A DNA stretch of 64,000 nucleotides from Bretschneidera sinensis (Eukaryota; Streptophyta; Magnoliopsida; Brassicales; Akaniaceae). The stretch covers positions 142,059,001 through 142,123,000 of the forward strand of contig CM043698.1 in NCBI GenBank assembly GCA_023935145.1. The letters are read 5' to 3'. A program made the translations under genes and the position numbers. The notes under the pieces were generated by a model, which saw only the letters and a program-made list of their open reading frames with translations, made no database searches and had not been told where the DNA came from. The stretch's first letter is position 1; each line of letters begins with the position of its first letter. Positions 1 through 11,329 of this stretch are shown one piece after another.

Positions 1-220
1 AGCTAGGTCGGCATGGCACATAGTATACCCCCAAACTTGAACGGATGCACACATTTTCCCTAAAATAGAAAAACTAACGTAATACGGGAAAACAAGAAGT
101 AATAAATAAATAACAATAAATACGTAAAAAAATAAAAGGATAAGCTGTTGGGTGCTAAGTAATAAATAAATAACATTTTCCCATGAGCGCTAAGTTTAAC
201 GTCTTCAGCCGGACCAAACT

Positions 221-2095
221 TTATTTTTCCCCAAAACTAAGAGTGGTAGCAGCTAGCATAGGAAGTGTTTTATTCTCTCCCATATAAGCATAAGATAAGT
301 GCTCGGGCAATTGCTTGAATTCCAAGTTAGGTGCCTGTACAATAAAAGGGAAAATAATATTAGTAGGCACATGATGGTCAAATGGATCGGTGTACTTACT
401 TGAATGCTTTGGAAAGGCCTCAAGGAGGTGTATAGTGTCAATGATGTCATCAGTAACATCCTTGCATTTGGGCTCAATATCCGATCTTGGGACACTATAG
501 ATAAGAGCAGTTTCTATTGGATCAACGTGATGGACCTGAAAAGCTTCCTCAACAACACTTTGCGTCATGCATACATTAAAACATTTTATATTATCTGCGG
601 GTAATTTTAATGCATTATATCTTTTGAGTTCAACCTTCTCACCATTTACCTTCTCCATCTCACTTACCTTGGATATGGATGCTTGTGCAGGCTCATTAGC
701 TTCGATGATCCTACCATTTGTTAGAGTTGTCACGGCATTTAGTTGTTGATGTCCTCTTGGAGTAGGTAGTGGCTGGACTGGTAGTTTACCCGACTTTCTT
801 TCACTTAGCTCCTTAGGCAATTGACCCATTTGTTCATCGAGTCTTTGAATGGCTTGCTCATGTTTTGTAGTGGTTTTTTTTTGCTCAGCCATGAACTATT
901 CTTGTGAAGTCATCAATTGCCTCATAAGACTTTATAGGTCACTATTTTCTGATTTCGGCACTGGTTGGGCTGCTGGTTGGAAGTATCGTTGATGTCCTTG
1001 AACATTTTGAGTGTTGCTCCATGAAAGGTTGGGGTGGTTCTGCCATCCAGGATTGTAGGTATTTACATATGCGCTGTTCGGTCCCTCATAATTTAGTTGC
1101 TCTTGATCTGTAGTTGAATACAGAGGATAAGTATAAGTATTATGATCAAAATGAGAGCATATAGCACATACCTGGCGTTGTGTAGCCTGTGGTCTAGGTG
1201 AGTTGTTCTGATCAGCCATGGCTTTTATGAGCATATCTACCATAGTAGCCATCTGATTCGAAGATCCATCATTGAAGCTCACCTCATACATACCCTTGCT
1301 TTTAATTCCTTGTCTACCTTTCGAGGAGAATTGTTAGGTGTGCTCACTTAATGTCTCAAACAGCTCCATGGCTTCTTCACTAGTCTTCTCCATCAGCACA
1401 CCTCCACAACCGGAATCCACTATATCTTGATTTATGCCACTCAAACCTTCATAGAAAGCTAGGACCAGCTCATCTTGAGGTAAGTTGTGATATGGACATT
1501 TGAGTAGCAGCTCATTAAAGTGTCCCCATGCCTCGAAGAAAAGGTCTCTATCCCTCTGTTGGAAGGATTGAATTTGCCTTGTCTTTTGGGCTGGAAAAAA
1601 TTTCCTTAGAAATCTATTGGATAGCTCTTCCCAAGTATGGATGGAATCTGCAGGCAATGAATGATACCACATTTTAGCATTATCTTTTAATGAAAAAAGG
1701 AAAAGAATTAACCTGATTCCCTCTTGATCTAGGCCCCGAATATGCTGGAACTTGCAGAGATCACAAAATTCTCGAAGGTGCAAGTGTGGATCCTCAGCAG
1801 GTGTACCCCTAAAATGAGTCAAGGCACTAAGTATCTCCAGAGATATGAAATAGTTTTCTTCCACCTTAGGTTGATATGCAATGCATGAAGGATGGTTGAG
1901 GTTCTGTGGAATGAAGGATTGCTTCATAGGTCTTCGTTCTGGTGGCAGTTGGTTGTAAAGCTGTTCCATTGGTGCTTCACCCTCAAATTCTTTTTCTCTC
2001 TCCTCGAATTTGTTTCTAGGCCTCTTTCGAATGATCTGCTCACTCTCTATATCAAGTGAAAGGATGGTTGGGTTCCTCACTCGAAACCCTTGCAT
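221..2095 (-). pseudogene. Gag polyprotein of element A fused to a pre-RT remnant
   Basis: One reading frame runs from the ATG at 2095 to 221 and is broken by only a few stops, at about 1334 and between 932 and 893. The first part (2095-1334, 253 residues) is a retrotransposon gag domain, with LILFLFSLKDNAKMWY, TWEELSNRFLRKFF and a glycine-rich end SGCGGVLMEK. It would form the capsid-like particle. The next block (1291-932) holds a zinc knuckle CAICSHFDHNTYTY whose last cysteine is tyrosine. The last block (892-221) begins with a coiled-coil-like stretch and jumps from EMEKVNGE to the region that follows protease in element C, so the whole protease is deleted while the frame is kept. It ends MGENKTLP..LSFGEK, just before where RT should start. 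Confidence 0.85.
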
Positions 2096-2154
2096 GAATC
2101 AGCAGGAATACCTTAGTGCAGCAGCTTCAGTACTACTGCTCGGGTAGTCTCTGG

Positions 2155-2214
2155 ACTATTTGCGCTTGAGCGCTCCAAGCACTGCGCTCGATCGCAGACT
2201 TGCGCTCGATCGCA
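2155..2214 (-). promoter_or_regulatory. GCGCTCGATCGCA motif cluster in the leader of element A
   Basis: Two perfect copies (2184-2196 and 2202-2214) and a degenerate one (near 2163) lie just upstream of the gag ATG in the untranslated leader. The same motif recurs in the LTR U3 and in the leaders of elements B and C. Its role is unknown; the self-complementary CGATCG core suggests a protein-binding site, which is inference. Confidence 0.5.
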
Positions 2215-2380
2215 ATAAGGATAGAAACTCCTCCTCTGCACACCTGAAAAAAAGACAAAAAGAAGGAATAAATCTGATTTTTGTTAAAAATAAAAATAAA
2301 ATAGAACAAAATCAAATAGAATAAATTAAAATAATAATAAAAAAACTAACGAAAATAATTCCAAAAAGAAATTTAGCACA

Positions 2381-2399
2381 ATCCCTGGCAACGACACCA
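2381..2399 (-). other. Primer binding site, tRNA-Asp type (element A)
   Basis: On the minus strand it reads TGGTGTCGTTGCCAGGGAT. It differs at three positions from the complement of the plant tRNA-Asp(GUC) 3' end, TGGCGCCGTTGCCGGGGAT. All three differences are C-to-T or G-to-A changes. It lies a few bases inside the 5' LTR end ...CAACA. Confidence 0.85.
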
Positions 2400-2405
2400 A
2401 AAACT

Positions 2406-3722
2406 TGTTGTATGATTATCTACCTAAATTAATGAGTAAATAATCGCACTCGTTTTACTTGCAAGTGCACAAGGTCAACTTAGTAGTATAGTGTGCGAAA
2501 GCAAGATCATCTCCACAGGGATTGGTGAATTTCGTATTAGAATTATATTCGCAATGTAAAAAGATAGAAATAATAAAAGAGTTGATTTTGATAAAGATAA
2601 AATAATAAGGAAAAAGGCGTAGGGACTTGATATCCACCACTAATTATGCTACCACAACAAAATAGTATACCAATGCTGTACTCATGTCGTGAATACCTAA
2701 TGTTTGTCAACCTAAGGGCATGGTATCTACTCCTTAAGCTATTGATCTCCCTAAGCAAGGAGTTAGGCATGGTATCTACTCTAACTCTTTTCTCTCTCAA
2801 GGGATTCAACATGGTGTATGCTGAGTTGTTCCTTAAGAGAGCATAGGATCTGTGGAAATCGACAACCACACGGGACCTAGGGCATGGTATCTACTCTCGG
2901 TTTCCCATGTTGATTAACCCAAGAATCCGGTGTGGATATCTTTTGTTACTGATGTCAGACCCAGGACTCGGTCATCCAAATTGATTTAACTAACAAGTCC
3001 ATACCATATGCACATATTGATCAGACATATACATATGAGGAATTTAAATACAAACAGGCATTAATCAAGTTAAGCAACATAACATAAATATCGCAAAGGC
3101 ACCAATACTGAATTATTGAATAAACATAATTAGGGCTTCAACCAAGCCCTTGCTAAAAGTTAAGTACACATAATAAAAATAAAGGAAAGAAGAAACCCAA
3201 GAGAAGAGTCATCAATTCTCCTCCACAGTTTCCTTCTCCAAGCTAAAACAAAAGATAAAAGAAATGATTAAAAGAAGTGATCCTCCCTAAGAGGTGATGC
3301 CTTTTGTGTGTGATTTACAAGTGTATTTATAGGTCTTTGAGAAGTCCTAAGAGGCTCATGAGTTCCTAAACTTTCCTAAAACACAAAACTCCTTTATTTC
3401 CAAATTAGGGTTATTTCCAAAACAAGGTTCTGCAGTTTACTGTTCACGCCCGTACATGTGCGCTCGATCGCATATGTGGTGCGCTCGATCGCAATGCTGC
3501 GCTCGATCGCACAGAGGAGTGCACTCGATCGCAATCTAGCCAGCAGCTGCTCCAGGACTTCCAGATTTCTTCCTTTAAGTGCCAAAAATGCTTCTTTTTC
3601 TCCAAGACCCTATAAAAACGTGTAAAACACAAAAGTGAAGTAAAATAGACTAAAACATATAGATAAAGAACTTAACAAATGTAAATTAAGGGGCTTAAAT
3701 ATGAATATTTAAGCTCCCATCA
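2406..3722 (-). repeat. 5' LTR of Athila-like element A
   Basis: This LTR of about 1.3 kb starts TGATGGGAGC and ends CAACA on the minus strand. It aligns along its length with the LTRs of elements B and C. A TATAAATA box lies at 3324-3331 (minus). Upstream of it in U3 are four copies of GCGCTCGATCGCA or a one-base variant, at 3460, 3481, 3499 and 3521. The apparent short ORFs inside it are by-products of these repeats. Confidence 0.9.
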
Positions 3723-4582
3723 TATATGCAAGCATACAAAACTTATAAATCATACAAACATTATTTTCAGCACATCCATATAATTTGTACAACACATCAT
3801 GATCAACTCTTAAGAATTTACATGAGACATAAGTAAATTTTTTATTTTCTGCATTTCCTCTAATTTACACTTTTATAACCCTTGACATAAACAATTATTT
3901 GGACTCCTAAAAGACTAAAAGAACGAGGATGCCATGGACGAGGACTTTGTTATGAACTCCTTTCTTCCTTAGTCATCTCACCTTCTTGAACCAAAGTCGT
4001 CCGACACTTTCCTGAAATGTTAGTAAAAAGGGAAGGAGTGAGCTAAAAATCTCAGCGAGTTTTCACACTACTAGAAGTAATCGCTTTGGAATTTAATTCT
4101 TTATTTCAAAAAAATTTCACCTAAAACATTTTTCATATGTATACTTGTAATATGACTTTTATATACACTTGCGATTTCTTTTCTCATTACTTATCATAAA
4201 AGGAACAATTTTTACAAAAAACACTAATATTTTTGATTAATTATATAGTGCACAGTTCTTATCATGCCACACACATCATAAGGACAACCATGTATGAATA
4301 ATAACTATCTCAATATTCTTCCACGTCGCATCAATCGACATCACATGCCCTTCATGGGCCAATCACATCACTTGTCCTTTATGGGCTAACTACAACAAGC
4401 ATCCCTCAATGGGCTAATCATATCACATGCCTTCACAAGCTATCCCATCAATACATCAATCATAAATGGAACATATAATCATGGCTCAACTCATGTCATT
4501 GCCCCTCACTGGACTAATCATGTAACAACGGGGATGTCTCTCCACGTGCAGGTACATTTCTCATTTCCATATCCTCAAATTA

Positions 4583-4765
4583 CCTTCACCTAGGTATCAT
4601 CCTACTCTAGGCGGGTATTACCATTCCAATATCATCATCAAATCCCCTTCACCTAGGTAACAACCTACTCTGGGTGGGGTCCTTCTATTCCAATATCATT
4701 CTGGGATCCCCTTCACCTAGGTCACAACCTATTCTAGGTGGAGTCATTCCATTCCAATATCATTT
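4583..4765. repeat. Tandem repeat, about 63 bp, nearly three units
   Basis: Units begin CCTTCACCTAGGT at 4583, 4646 and 4710. Each contains a CCTACTCTAGG-like block and then CATTCCAATATCAT. The units differ at several positions, so the array is not recent. Confidence 0.85.
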
Positions 4766-6058
4766 TCTTCCATAATATGATTACAAATCATGTCTATAGA
4801 ATGCATAAATAATAAAACTAGTTTCCATACAAAGTGCACAACAAAACATATCACAATCATTCCATCCACAACAATTAAAAGATAACGAGATATTCCTATC
4901 AACATTCCTTTATACATCCATAGACCAATAAAAAATATTATCAATTTATAAATGCATTTCCATGACCATTCATTACATTACACTTACTAAGAGTAAGGTG
5001 ACACTCACCTCATGATGCCGCCCACAATTATCCTTTCACAACATCCTTCCCCTTTGTGTTATCTTCAATAGTACCTAAATATATGCATAATATTTAGCTT
5101 TCTTTAAAGCCCACGCATGCATACAAACCAACTTCTTACTATGATGCAATTTGCCAAGAAGCTCATAATTGTTCATTATCCTTAATTTCCCTTCCATTTA
5201 TTACTTAATAATTAATTGACAAAATATTAAAAACCAATTAAGGATAACACTTTTCAAAATCATAAGTACGCTCACTATCCCTTTCCTTCCCAACTTTTCT
5301 TTCAAATTTTTTTAAGTTTATGCCTAAAGACAAAGGCTTTATTTATTTATTTAGCTAAAACCCTTCAAGAATCATATCATGAAGAAAAAAATGGGGTTTT
5401 AGAGTCAAGAAAACTAAAGGTGGATTCACATGATAAATTTATCCAAAATTGATTAGACAAAACAAATTTCAAATTCACAAAATTAATATGCCCAAATCCC
5501 TTACTTTCTTTCCAATCTTCCCAAGTTTCAAGTTGATGCCAAAATGTAAATGCTCTATTTTTAATAGGATATTACAATAACTAGATCATGGAAAATAATC
5601 AATATTTCCAAAATTAAAAGTGTTTAGAATAAATTTGCTCCAAATTTTCATCCAAATTTTCTTATCCTAACTTATGAAAATTTCCATGAAAATTATAAGT
5701 TTCTTAAAGAAATTTCCAATTTATGAACTTAAACCAAATCCAATCATACCCATACTCTCTTAAGTCTCAAATTTCATATTTTACAATACCCAGAAGTCAA
5801 TTCATGTTCATGCATCCTAAATCTTGAGTTAGTTCAAGAAATTACCAAAAGCTTAACCCTAACTTCAATTAACTCAAACTTCATCAATTTAATTCAAATC
5901 AAACCAAAATCCAACTCAAAGGATCTAAAACATAAAAGAAATTAAAGAAGTCATGGAAGAAATAAAATTAATTAGAGTTGAAAATGAGAGAATATCTTGA
6001 TAAAAGTAATTTTCTTCAAAAATCTTCTTCTTCCATCACTCTCTTCTTCCATTTCTTC

Positions 6059-6119
6059 TCTTTTTCTCTTTCTTTCTCTTTCTTTCTCTTTCTTTCTTTC
6101 TTTCTTTCTCTTTCTTTTA
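6059..6119. repeat. CTTT-rich microsatellite
   Basis: The stretch consists of repeated CTTT and CTTTCT units. It creates overlapping Phe/Ser/Leu-rich ORFs that are not genes. Confidence 0.9.
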
Positions 6120-6256
6120 TTTTTCTGCCCATTCTTCCGAAAGTTCCACTGCTGCAGATATTTATCTGCATGCAGTTCAATTAACTTTTTTTCACTTATA
6201 ATATACCGTTTTCTACGTTAAATATAAATTGTTTAGAATAAATACTAACAATTCCA

Positions 6257-6345
6257 CTTGGCCTATTGGTTAAGGCGTTACATTATGTGGAGAGCGTGAG
6301 TTTTTCCTAGGGCTCGCCCTTCTTCCAATTTTGTTTTAGATTTTT
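6257..6345 (+). repeat. tRNA-derived SINE-like scar
   Basis: CTTGGCCTATTGGTTAAGG resembles a tRNA box A. A decayed box B-like GGGCTCGCCC follows about 50 bp later. No clear poly(A) tail or target duplication was found. Confidence 0.35.
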
Positions 6346-6423
6346 AATAATAGTAATATTTTAAATACAAACCGCATTTGACTTTAAATAAATTATGTTT
6401 GGAAGAATTTGTTAATGAACTGT

Positions 6424-6500
6424 TTGGACTCATTGGTTAAGGTTTTATTTATTTATTTATTATTATTATTAGTGAGGTTATGGGTTCAACACCCTTCCAA
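6424..6500 (+). repeat. tRNA-derived SINE-like scar with box A and box B
   Basis: TGGACTCATTGGTTAAGG (box A-like) is followed by GGGTTCAACACC (6482-6493), which fits the box B consensus GWTYRANNC. An ATTT/ATT-rich insert separates them. Confidence 0.45.
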
Positions 6501-6604
6501 GCATCTTTTTTTATTATTGATTTTATTATTATTACTATTAGGTAGTCAAAATACACAAATTTACCTAAATGCCTTTAAGCAAAAATAATTGGGTATTACA
6601 CTTC

Positions 6605-7540
6605 TGAACAAAATTCATTAAACAAAAAACAAATCTATATAATTTATATAGTTGAAAAGGAAACCCATCAACAATTCCCAAATGCAAAACCATGATCATC
6701 TCCCACAATCAACAAATAGAAAATTAACCATGGTCGCTCTTGCTAACAAACCATGGTGGCCATCCACAATCCACAAATTAAAAAACAAAATTCATTGAAC
6801 AAAGAACAAATCCACACCATTTATATTGTTGGAAAGGAAACTAGCCCACAATTCTAAATGCAAAACAATGATCGTCGCCTAAGCAAATGAAAAACCATGG
6901 TCGCTCTTGCTAACAAGATCATTGACTAAAGAACAATTATATGTCATTCATATTGCAGGAAAGGACACCCACCGAAAATTACCAAATGCATAACCATGGT
7001 CATCGTCTATATTATGCAAATGAAAAACAAAATTCGTTGAATAAAGAACAAATGCACGTCATTAATGTTTACAGAAAAGAAATCCACTAACAATTCCCAA
7101 ATACAAACCATGGTCACTATCCACAATTACCAAATGGAAAACCATGGTTTATTGCTAGCAATATTCCTTGATAATTGAAGAATAAATCCACATCATTCAT
7201 ATTGCGAGAAAGGAAACCCACCCATAATTACAAAACGCAAAACCATGGTTGTAACCCATAATCGACAAGTGGAAAACAAAATTCATTGAATGAAGAACAA
7301 ACCAACGTCGTTCATATTGCTGGAAAGGAAACCCGCCCACAATTTTCAAATGCAAAACCATGCTCCGCCCACTATCGCTAATGAAAAACCATGGTCCCTC
7401 GCTAACAAAATTCATCGACTAAAGACAATTCACGTCATTCATATTGTAGGAAAGGAACTCATACAAAATTCCCAAATTTATATGGTTGTTGGTTGATAAA
7501 ATTCATTGAATGAAGATGAAAAATTGCACTATATAAATGA
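6605..7540. repeat. Degenerate satellite-like tandem array, copy 1
   Basis: About seven irregular units of 100-180 bp. Each has the core AACAAAATTCATTGA, then 'catcattcatattg', then GGAAAGGAAACCCACC, then AAATGCAAAACCATGGTCG. A second array of the same units lies at 17345-17940. After each array there follows the same sequence (GAATGAAGATGAAAAATTGC and onward). ORFs of 60-72 codons here and on the other strand are repeat artefacts. Confidence 0.8.
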
Positions 7541-7604
7541 CACACACAATAACCCAAAAAATCATCACCTTTTTTTATAACTCAAGTGACATGAGAAATC
7601 ATAG

Positions 7605-7733
7605 AACATAGTGAGGAGCATGAGGAGTCAAGATTATAATGATGAGAAGCATATTGACGCCAGTTCCAAAGAAATTGTCACATTATTGATCGGATCAATG
7701 ATCTACCAGAAAAAAATGCTTATGGTAAGAGCA
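7605..7733 (+). pseudogene. Candidate exon of unidentified host gene X
   Basis: An open stretch reads SQDYNDEKHIDASSKEIVTL; a one-base shift then gives DRINDLPEKNAYG before a good donor (TATG|GTAAGAG). The amino-acid texture looks like a real acidic linker, but the frame must shift once near 7685, so this copy is broken if it is an exon. A second partial copy (GAAGATTATAATGGTGAGAAGCA) follows the satellite array at 18036-18058. I do not recognise the protein. It may belong with the exon at 11330, but the join is not shown. Confidence 0.3.
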
Positions 7734-7739
7734 ATGTTT

Positions 7740-8793
7740 TATATCTTTTAAGTTTTCTTTTTCTAATCATAAGAGCTTATCAATTACAATCATGTTTATT
7801 ATCATTAGTTTGCATATAATATATATTGATGTAGAAGGAAACAAATTAGTAATTTTCATCTTCAATTAAAGAAAGTAATAATCTTTGCTCTTGTTTGTTA
7901 CTATTGTTGAATTGGCAAAATTCTCCTTTTTTTTATTCCTATGTTATTGTTGGTAGGGTGATTTGCTTCTTGTTCTTAAGGGGTTAGTTATTTTGCCTTT
8001 TTTTTTTTTTTTTTTGCAAAGGAAACTCGAGCCAAATTTGAAATTATGGAAGCTTTGAATAGTGTAAAAGGCTTGTAACTTATGCTAAATGTTTTAGCTA
8101 ACTTATCTTAAAATTAAAATATGACTTATTAGGAGAGCATACTTTCGGTGGGTGGATTCATTCTTTTCTCTTGTCAATGACAAACCAAACAAGCAATGCA
8201 AAATTGTGTATATTCTTTTCTCTTTTTTATTCATCAGCACAACAGACCAAAAGGTGTTGCCTATGCCTGGTTCTTTTTGTTATTGAAGATATTGTTGTGT
8301 CAACACAAGTCATTTTGCTTGAGTATGTTTTTGAGTGTGGATATACTTGCATGTGTTTGATATGAATAATAACTTTATGGTTTTGATAAGCAAATTTTTG
8401 GGTTATTTCACCAATCTAAAACATAGGTTGTTTTAATAAAGTTTTTCCCTAAGGAGTTTGTTTCTCTTCTTTTACTTTTTATTCTTTTCTCTCCTCTATC
8501 ATAACTTCCACTATTTGGTTTGATAACCTTTAGTGCAGAACTTTATATTCTAGAGGGATCCTAACAGTGGAATCAGATGTTGACTCCAAATCACATATGA
8601 TTAAGTTCATAACTTTTTACAGTTTAGATGAATTGTTGGTACTGACTACTCAAAGCTAAACATGTATTTTATTTTATTTGTGCATCTTGATTGTCTTCAT
8701 GGTAAAGCTTGCGATTGATTTTAAATATGATTGAATCTCCTTCCTTCTCAATACTGTTTATGAATAGTTGACTTAAGTCTTTTGCAAATTCAG
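7740..8793. other. Non-coding, intron-like
   Basis: AT-rich DNA with a poly(T) run near 8000 and no convincing ORF. From about 8546 it becomes closely similar to 59168 onward, which is the start of the duplicated VAL-like gene block. Confidence 0.6.
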
Positions 8794-9206
8794 TTCTGCT
8801 GCATTTTTCACTTAAATGCTGATAGTTGGCGAGGTTGTGTAACTTGCGAAAAGGTATTCTGTGAAAACCATAATTGTAACAATTAATCTTCTGTTAATTC
8901 TCCTTTATCATTAAGTGTTTATAAAGATTGTGACTCCTGTACACTTTATATATGAAATAGACATGACCCAATCATCAAAGAGGTCTTCCACAAATTATTC
9001 CCTCTGAATTAATTCTTTTACATTCTGAACTTTTTGTTGATGTTGCACTTTATTTATTTATTTTTACGTTTTTGGCCTCTATAGGTGATCATAATATTGT
9101 GTCCATCCCTTAGATTTATATCCCGATTAGCTTCTGTTTGTTATTCCACATTTTGTAGACACTAATGCCTAATATTTCTGCGTAGGAAATTCACTATGGG
9201 TGTATT
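8546..9206 (+). repeat. Duplicated gene block, copy 1 (matches 59168-59839)
   Basis: The whole block, introns included, aligns with 59168-59839, for example TGTGACTCCTGTACACTTTA and CATCAAAGAGGTCTTCCACA in both. Intron similarity shows a DNA-level duplication rather than retroposition. The match ends at the point where copy 2 is interrupted by a Copia LTR at 59840. Confidence 0.9.
8794..8853 (+). pseudogene. VAL/HSI2-like B3 repressor, exon 2, copy 1 (22-bp deletion)
   Basis: After an AG acceptor (TTTGCAAATTCAG) the exon reads ...HLNADSWRGCVTCEK and ends at GAAAAG|GTATTC. Joined to the next exon it gives the cysteine- and histidine-rich PHD-like zinc finger found at the N-terminus of VAL/HSI2 proteins, plant B3-domain repressors of the seed programme in the nucleus. 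Compared with copy 2 (59417-59498, 82 bp) this exon is 60 bp. It lacks 22 bp after TTCTGCT that encode a tyrosine, acidic residues and the first cysteine. This breaks the frame, so copy 1 is a pseudogene. The identification rests on finger spacing and exon phases, not on a search. Confidence 0.75.
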
Positions 9207-9272
9207 ATATCTGAACATTTACATATTAAACTGGATTTCGGTGGCATAAAATGCATTGAATGCTCAAAAAAG
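9186..9272 (+). pseudogene. VAL/HSI2-like B3 repressor, exon 3, copy 1
   Basis: The exon runs from acceptor TTCTGCGTAG to donor AAAAAG|GTAGGT, 87 bp or 29 codons in phase 0. It reads EIHYGCIISEHLHIKLDFGG, then IKCIECSKK: the second half of the PHD-like finger, with the CxxC pair and the LDFGG turn typical of VAL/HSI2. The cysteine normally paired in IHCGC is tyrosine here (IHYGC); copy 2 keeps the cysteine but has arginine for glycine. No B3 domain or later VAL exon was found before 11330, so this copy looks like a fragment. Confidence 0.75.
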
Positions 9273-10910
9273 GTAGGTATCAACTATCTGGCCCTTATCT
9301 TTTAGGTTCATGCTAACTCAAATCTCAGGATATTATTCTCTCCTTACTACATTCCATCCCCACTTTAAATGCCTATAATGTCTCAAAATACATGTTTCAT
9401 GACAAATATCTAGAAACACACATTTCCTTTGAACTAGTTATGAGTGACTGGTGATTCTAGTTATGTTTCATTTGAATTCATTTTGAGTTAGGGTTCTAGA
9501 TAATGTATGATTATAATTGTATATGGAAGTAACTTCTAAAAGGAGTTAGTGTATCTTAACTATAGGTTACAATTATGTATTAGATCATATGTAAAATTAA
9601 TTTTCCAATGGAAGGAACTAAAATATAATTATGTGCATATATTTCTTTTTTTGCATTACTTTGCGATTGAAAACCAATCAGTCGTAAAACATGTAATTCT
9701 GCTGTGAAGTTATTTGGTGTAGTTAGATCAGAAACTGGGAATTTGGTTAGGGGAGAGTTATGGTGGGGAAATGAGAGCATCAACTTTGTACTAATGCCGG
9801 GCTTATATATCTGAGATATGACCACGTCTCATACTGTGATATACCTAATTTTATATCTGGGATTAGTGTTTGTTGTGCTTATGTGTTCATACTCCTAGAC
9901 TCCTCGGATGTGAGGTCTTTTAGGCATGGAAACACGCTGTAGAATTGATAGTGATTTTTCCCTCCTGCGAAAAAAAAAATGACAGCTTCAGTTGTGGAGA
10001 TGGAAAGGTTGAAAAAGACTTGTTGAAATGCCAAATAGAAGGGCTTGTTGGCTTTAATCTGGAGTATGACTGGGAGAGTCAGTTATTTGGGGGACTGGGA
10101 GCAAAGCTGACATGAACCAAACAATTTTAGTTGGTTGGAAGGAATAGAGGTTGATTTGGAAGGAGGACTAGAAAGATATTTCAAAGAGGTAATGAATGGT
10201 CATAAAATGTTGAATGTTATAGAGGTTTATAGAGACAGCACCTGTGGACAGAGTTATTAAATGGTTTACTTATGATTGTTTGTCTCAATAGTGTGAGGTT
10301 TGCGAGAAACACTTTGATGTATCAGGATTTCCAATGTTCTTGATGGACTGAAGCATAGATGGTTCCTTTGCATCTTTAAATGCCAAATAGAAAGCCTCTT
10401 AACATTAATCTGGAGCACAGTCAGGAGACTAGGATCCAAAGAAAAACTGAAAGATGGTTTCAAGAATCTTTTTTGGTTGGAAGGAATTGGAGGATAGAAC
10501 TCTAGTGCAAATTAGTTGGACAGGGGAGATAAAAATTATCTTTCAGAGGTAATGAATTAAGAATGGTTAGAGAAAGTGAATGAACCGAAAGATAGTTGGT
10601 TACTTTACATTTTTAAATGTTGGCATGTACTGAGACTTGGCCCCATGTTTTGTTTAGGAGGAATTTTTTAATGTAATTGCCTATTTGATGGCTTTTATGT
10701 TTTCCTAATAAACAAGTGTTAGTTACTAGATGGGGGACACATTTGAGATGGGTAAAATCTTTTTCTCTTGAGATTTGTGTTTAGTGTTTTCTGCATGCTG
10801 AATCGTTGTATGTATGAATAGAAGGAGTGAGGTAACTTATTTTGATTGCACGACCTTGTAGATCACAATTCGATTGGAAATTTATTCTACGATCTATCTA
10901 TATATACAAG
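9273..10910. other. Non-coding, intron-like; diverged direct repeat
   Basis: No exon could be supported. A diverged direct duplication is visible: 10025-10200 and 10375-10560 share AAATGCCAAATAGAA, TTAATCTGGAG, TTGGTTGGAAGGAAT and CAGAGGTAATGAAT-like blocks in the same order. Confidence 0.55.
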
Positions 10911-11004
10911 TTTTTTTTGGGGTAAAATACATGCACACACTACTCGAACCTAAGACCTTTAGAACCGAAGGCTTCAACCTTAACCATTGAGCCAAAGCCT
11001 CGTT
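10911..11004 (-). repeat. tRNA-derived SINE-like element
   Basis: On the minus strand, box A-like TGGCTCAATGGTTAAGG (10978-10995) is followed by box B-like GGTTCGAGTAG (about 10941-10951), and the unit ends in a purine run (TTTTTTTTGGGG on plus) like a 3' tail. It appears to interrupt the ATCTATCTATA tandem repeat, since CTATCTAT occurs on both sides. Confidence 0.5.
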
Positions 11005-11165
11005 AGCTATCTATTGAAACTTTTTATTCATTCTTCAATCTATCTATAGAAACTACTTTTTTGTTCTTTGATCTTTCTATAGAAATTCCTTATTTATTCT
11101 TCGATCTCTTTGTAGAAACTCCTTAATTTTTCTTCAATCTATCTATAGAAACTTCTTATTTGATT
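11005..11165. repeat. Tandem repeat, about 43 bp, four diverged units
   Basis: Units share TTCTTCAATCTATCTATAGA followed by AACT and a short T-rich spacer. A related half unit (TTCTACGATCTATCTATATA) lies at 10885-10905, on the other side of the SINE-like element. Confidence 0.75.
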
Positions 11166-11329
11166 CAAAGGAGTTGACACTGAAGAAAATGTCTACTTCA
11201 GACCATTTCACTTGAAGTTACTTGTTCAATTAGTCCATGTCTAATGTTTGTTGTTAAACTTGGTTCTTTTTGCCTTCTATAATTAATGCCACCCTTTTAT
11301 ATGAATCATCTTTTTCTTCTGATTGTTAG

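Larger units (their letters stand above)
1..3722 (-). mobile_element. Athila-like Ty3/gypsy element A, non-autonomous, truncated by window start
   Basis: The element reads on the minus strand: 5' LTR at 2406-3722, primer binding site at 2381-2399, leader, gag frame from 2095 downward, then non-coding sequence to base 1. The 3' LTR lies outside the window. The gag domain has the look of Athila-lineage gag, and the primer site matches the tRNA-Asp 3' end used by that lineage. Protease, RT, RNase H and integrase are missing; gag is joined directly to a short piece that normally lies just before RT. Elements B (30700-35874) and C (48690-55822) belong to the same family. The 5' end at 3722 is set by the conserved terminus TGATGGGAGC, which matches TGATAGGAGC and TGATAGGTGC in B and C. 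Confidence 0.9.
3723..6600. other. Non-coding AT-rich stretch, no gene recognised
   Basis: No convincing coding exon was found on either strand. The stretch holds a 63-bp tandem repeat (4583-4765), degenerate short repeats around 'atgggctaatca' at 4330-4520, a pyrimidine microsatellite (6059-6119) and two tRNA-like scars (6257-6345, 6424-6500). The short ORFs on it are low in complexity. Confidence 0.6.

Noticed and set aside
2155..3540. Clustered CGATCG repeats as a CRISPR-like array
   Set aside because: Spacing is irregular, copies are only 13 bp, and they lie in retroelement LTRs of a plant genome.
4744..4944. 66-codon minus-strand ORF
   Set aside because: No motif, overlaps a tandem repeat and AT-rich DNA.
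5978..6221. Overlapping ORFs of 68 and 74 codons
   Set aside because: Produced by the CTTT microsatellite; Phe/Ser/Leu only.
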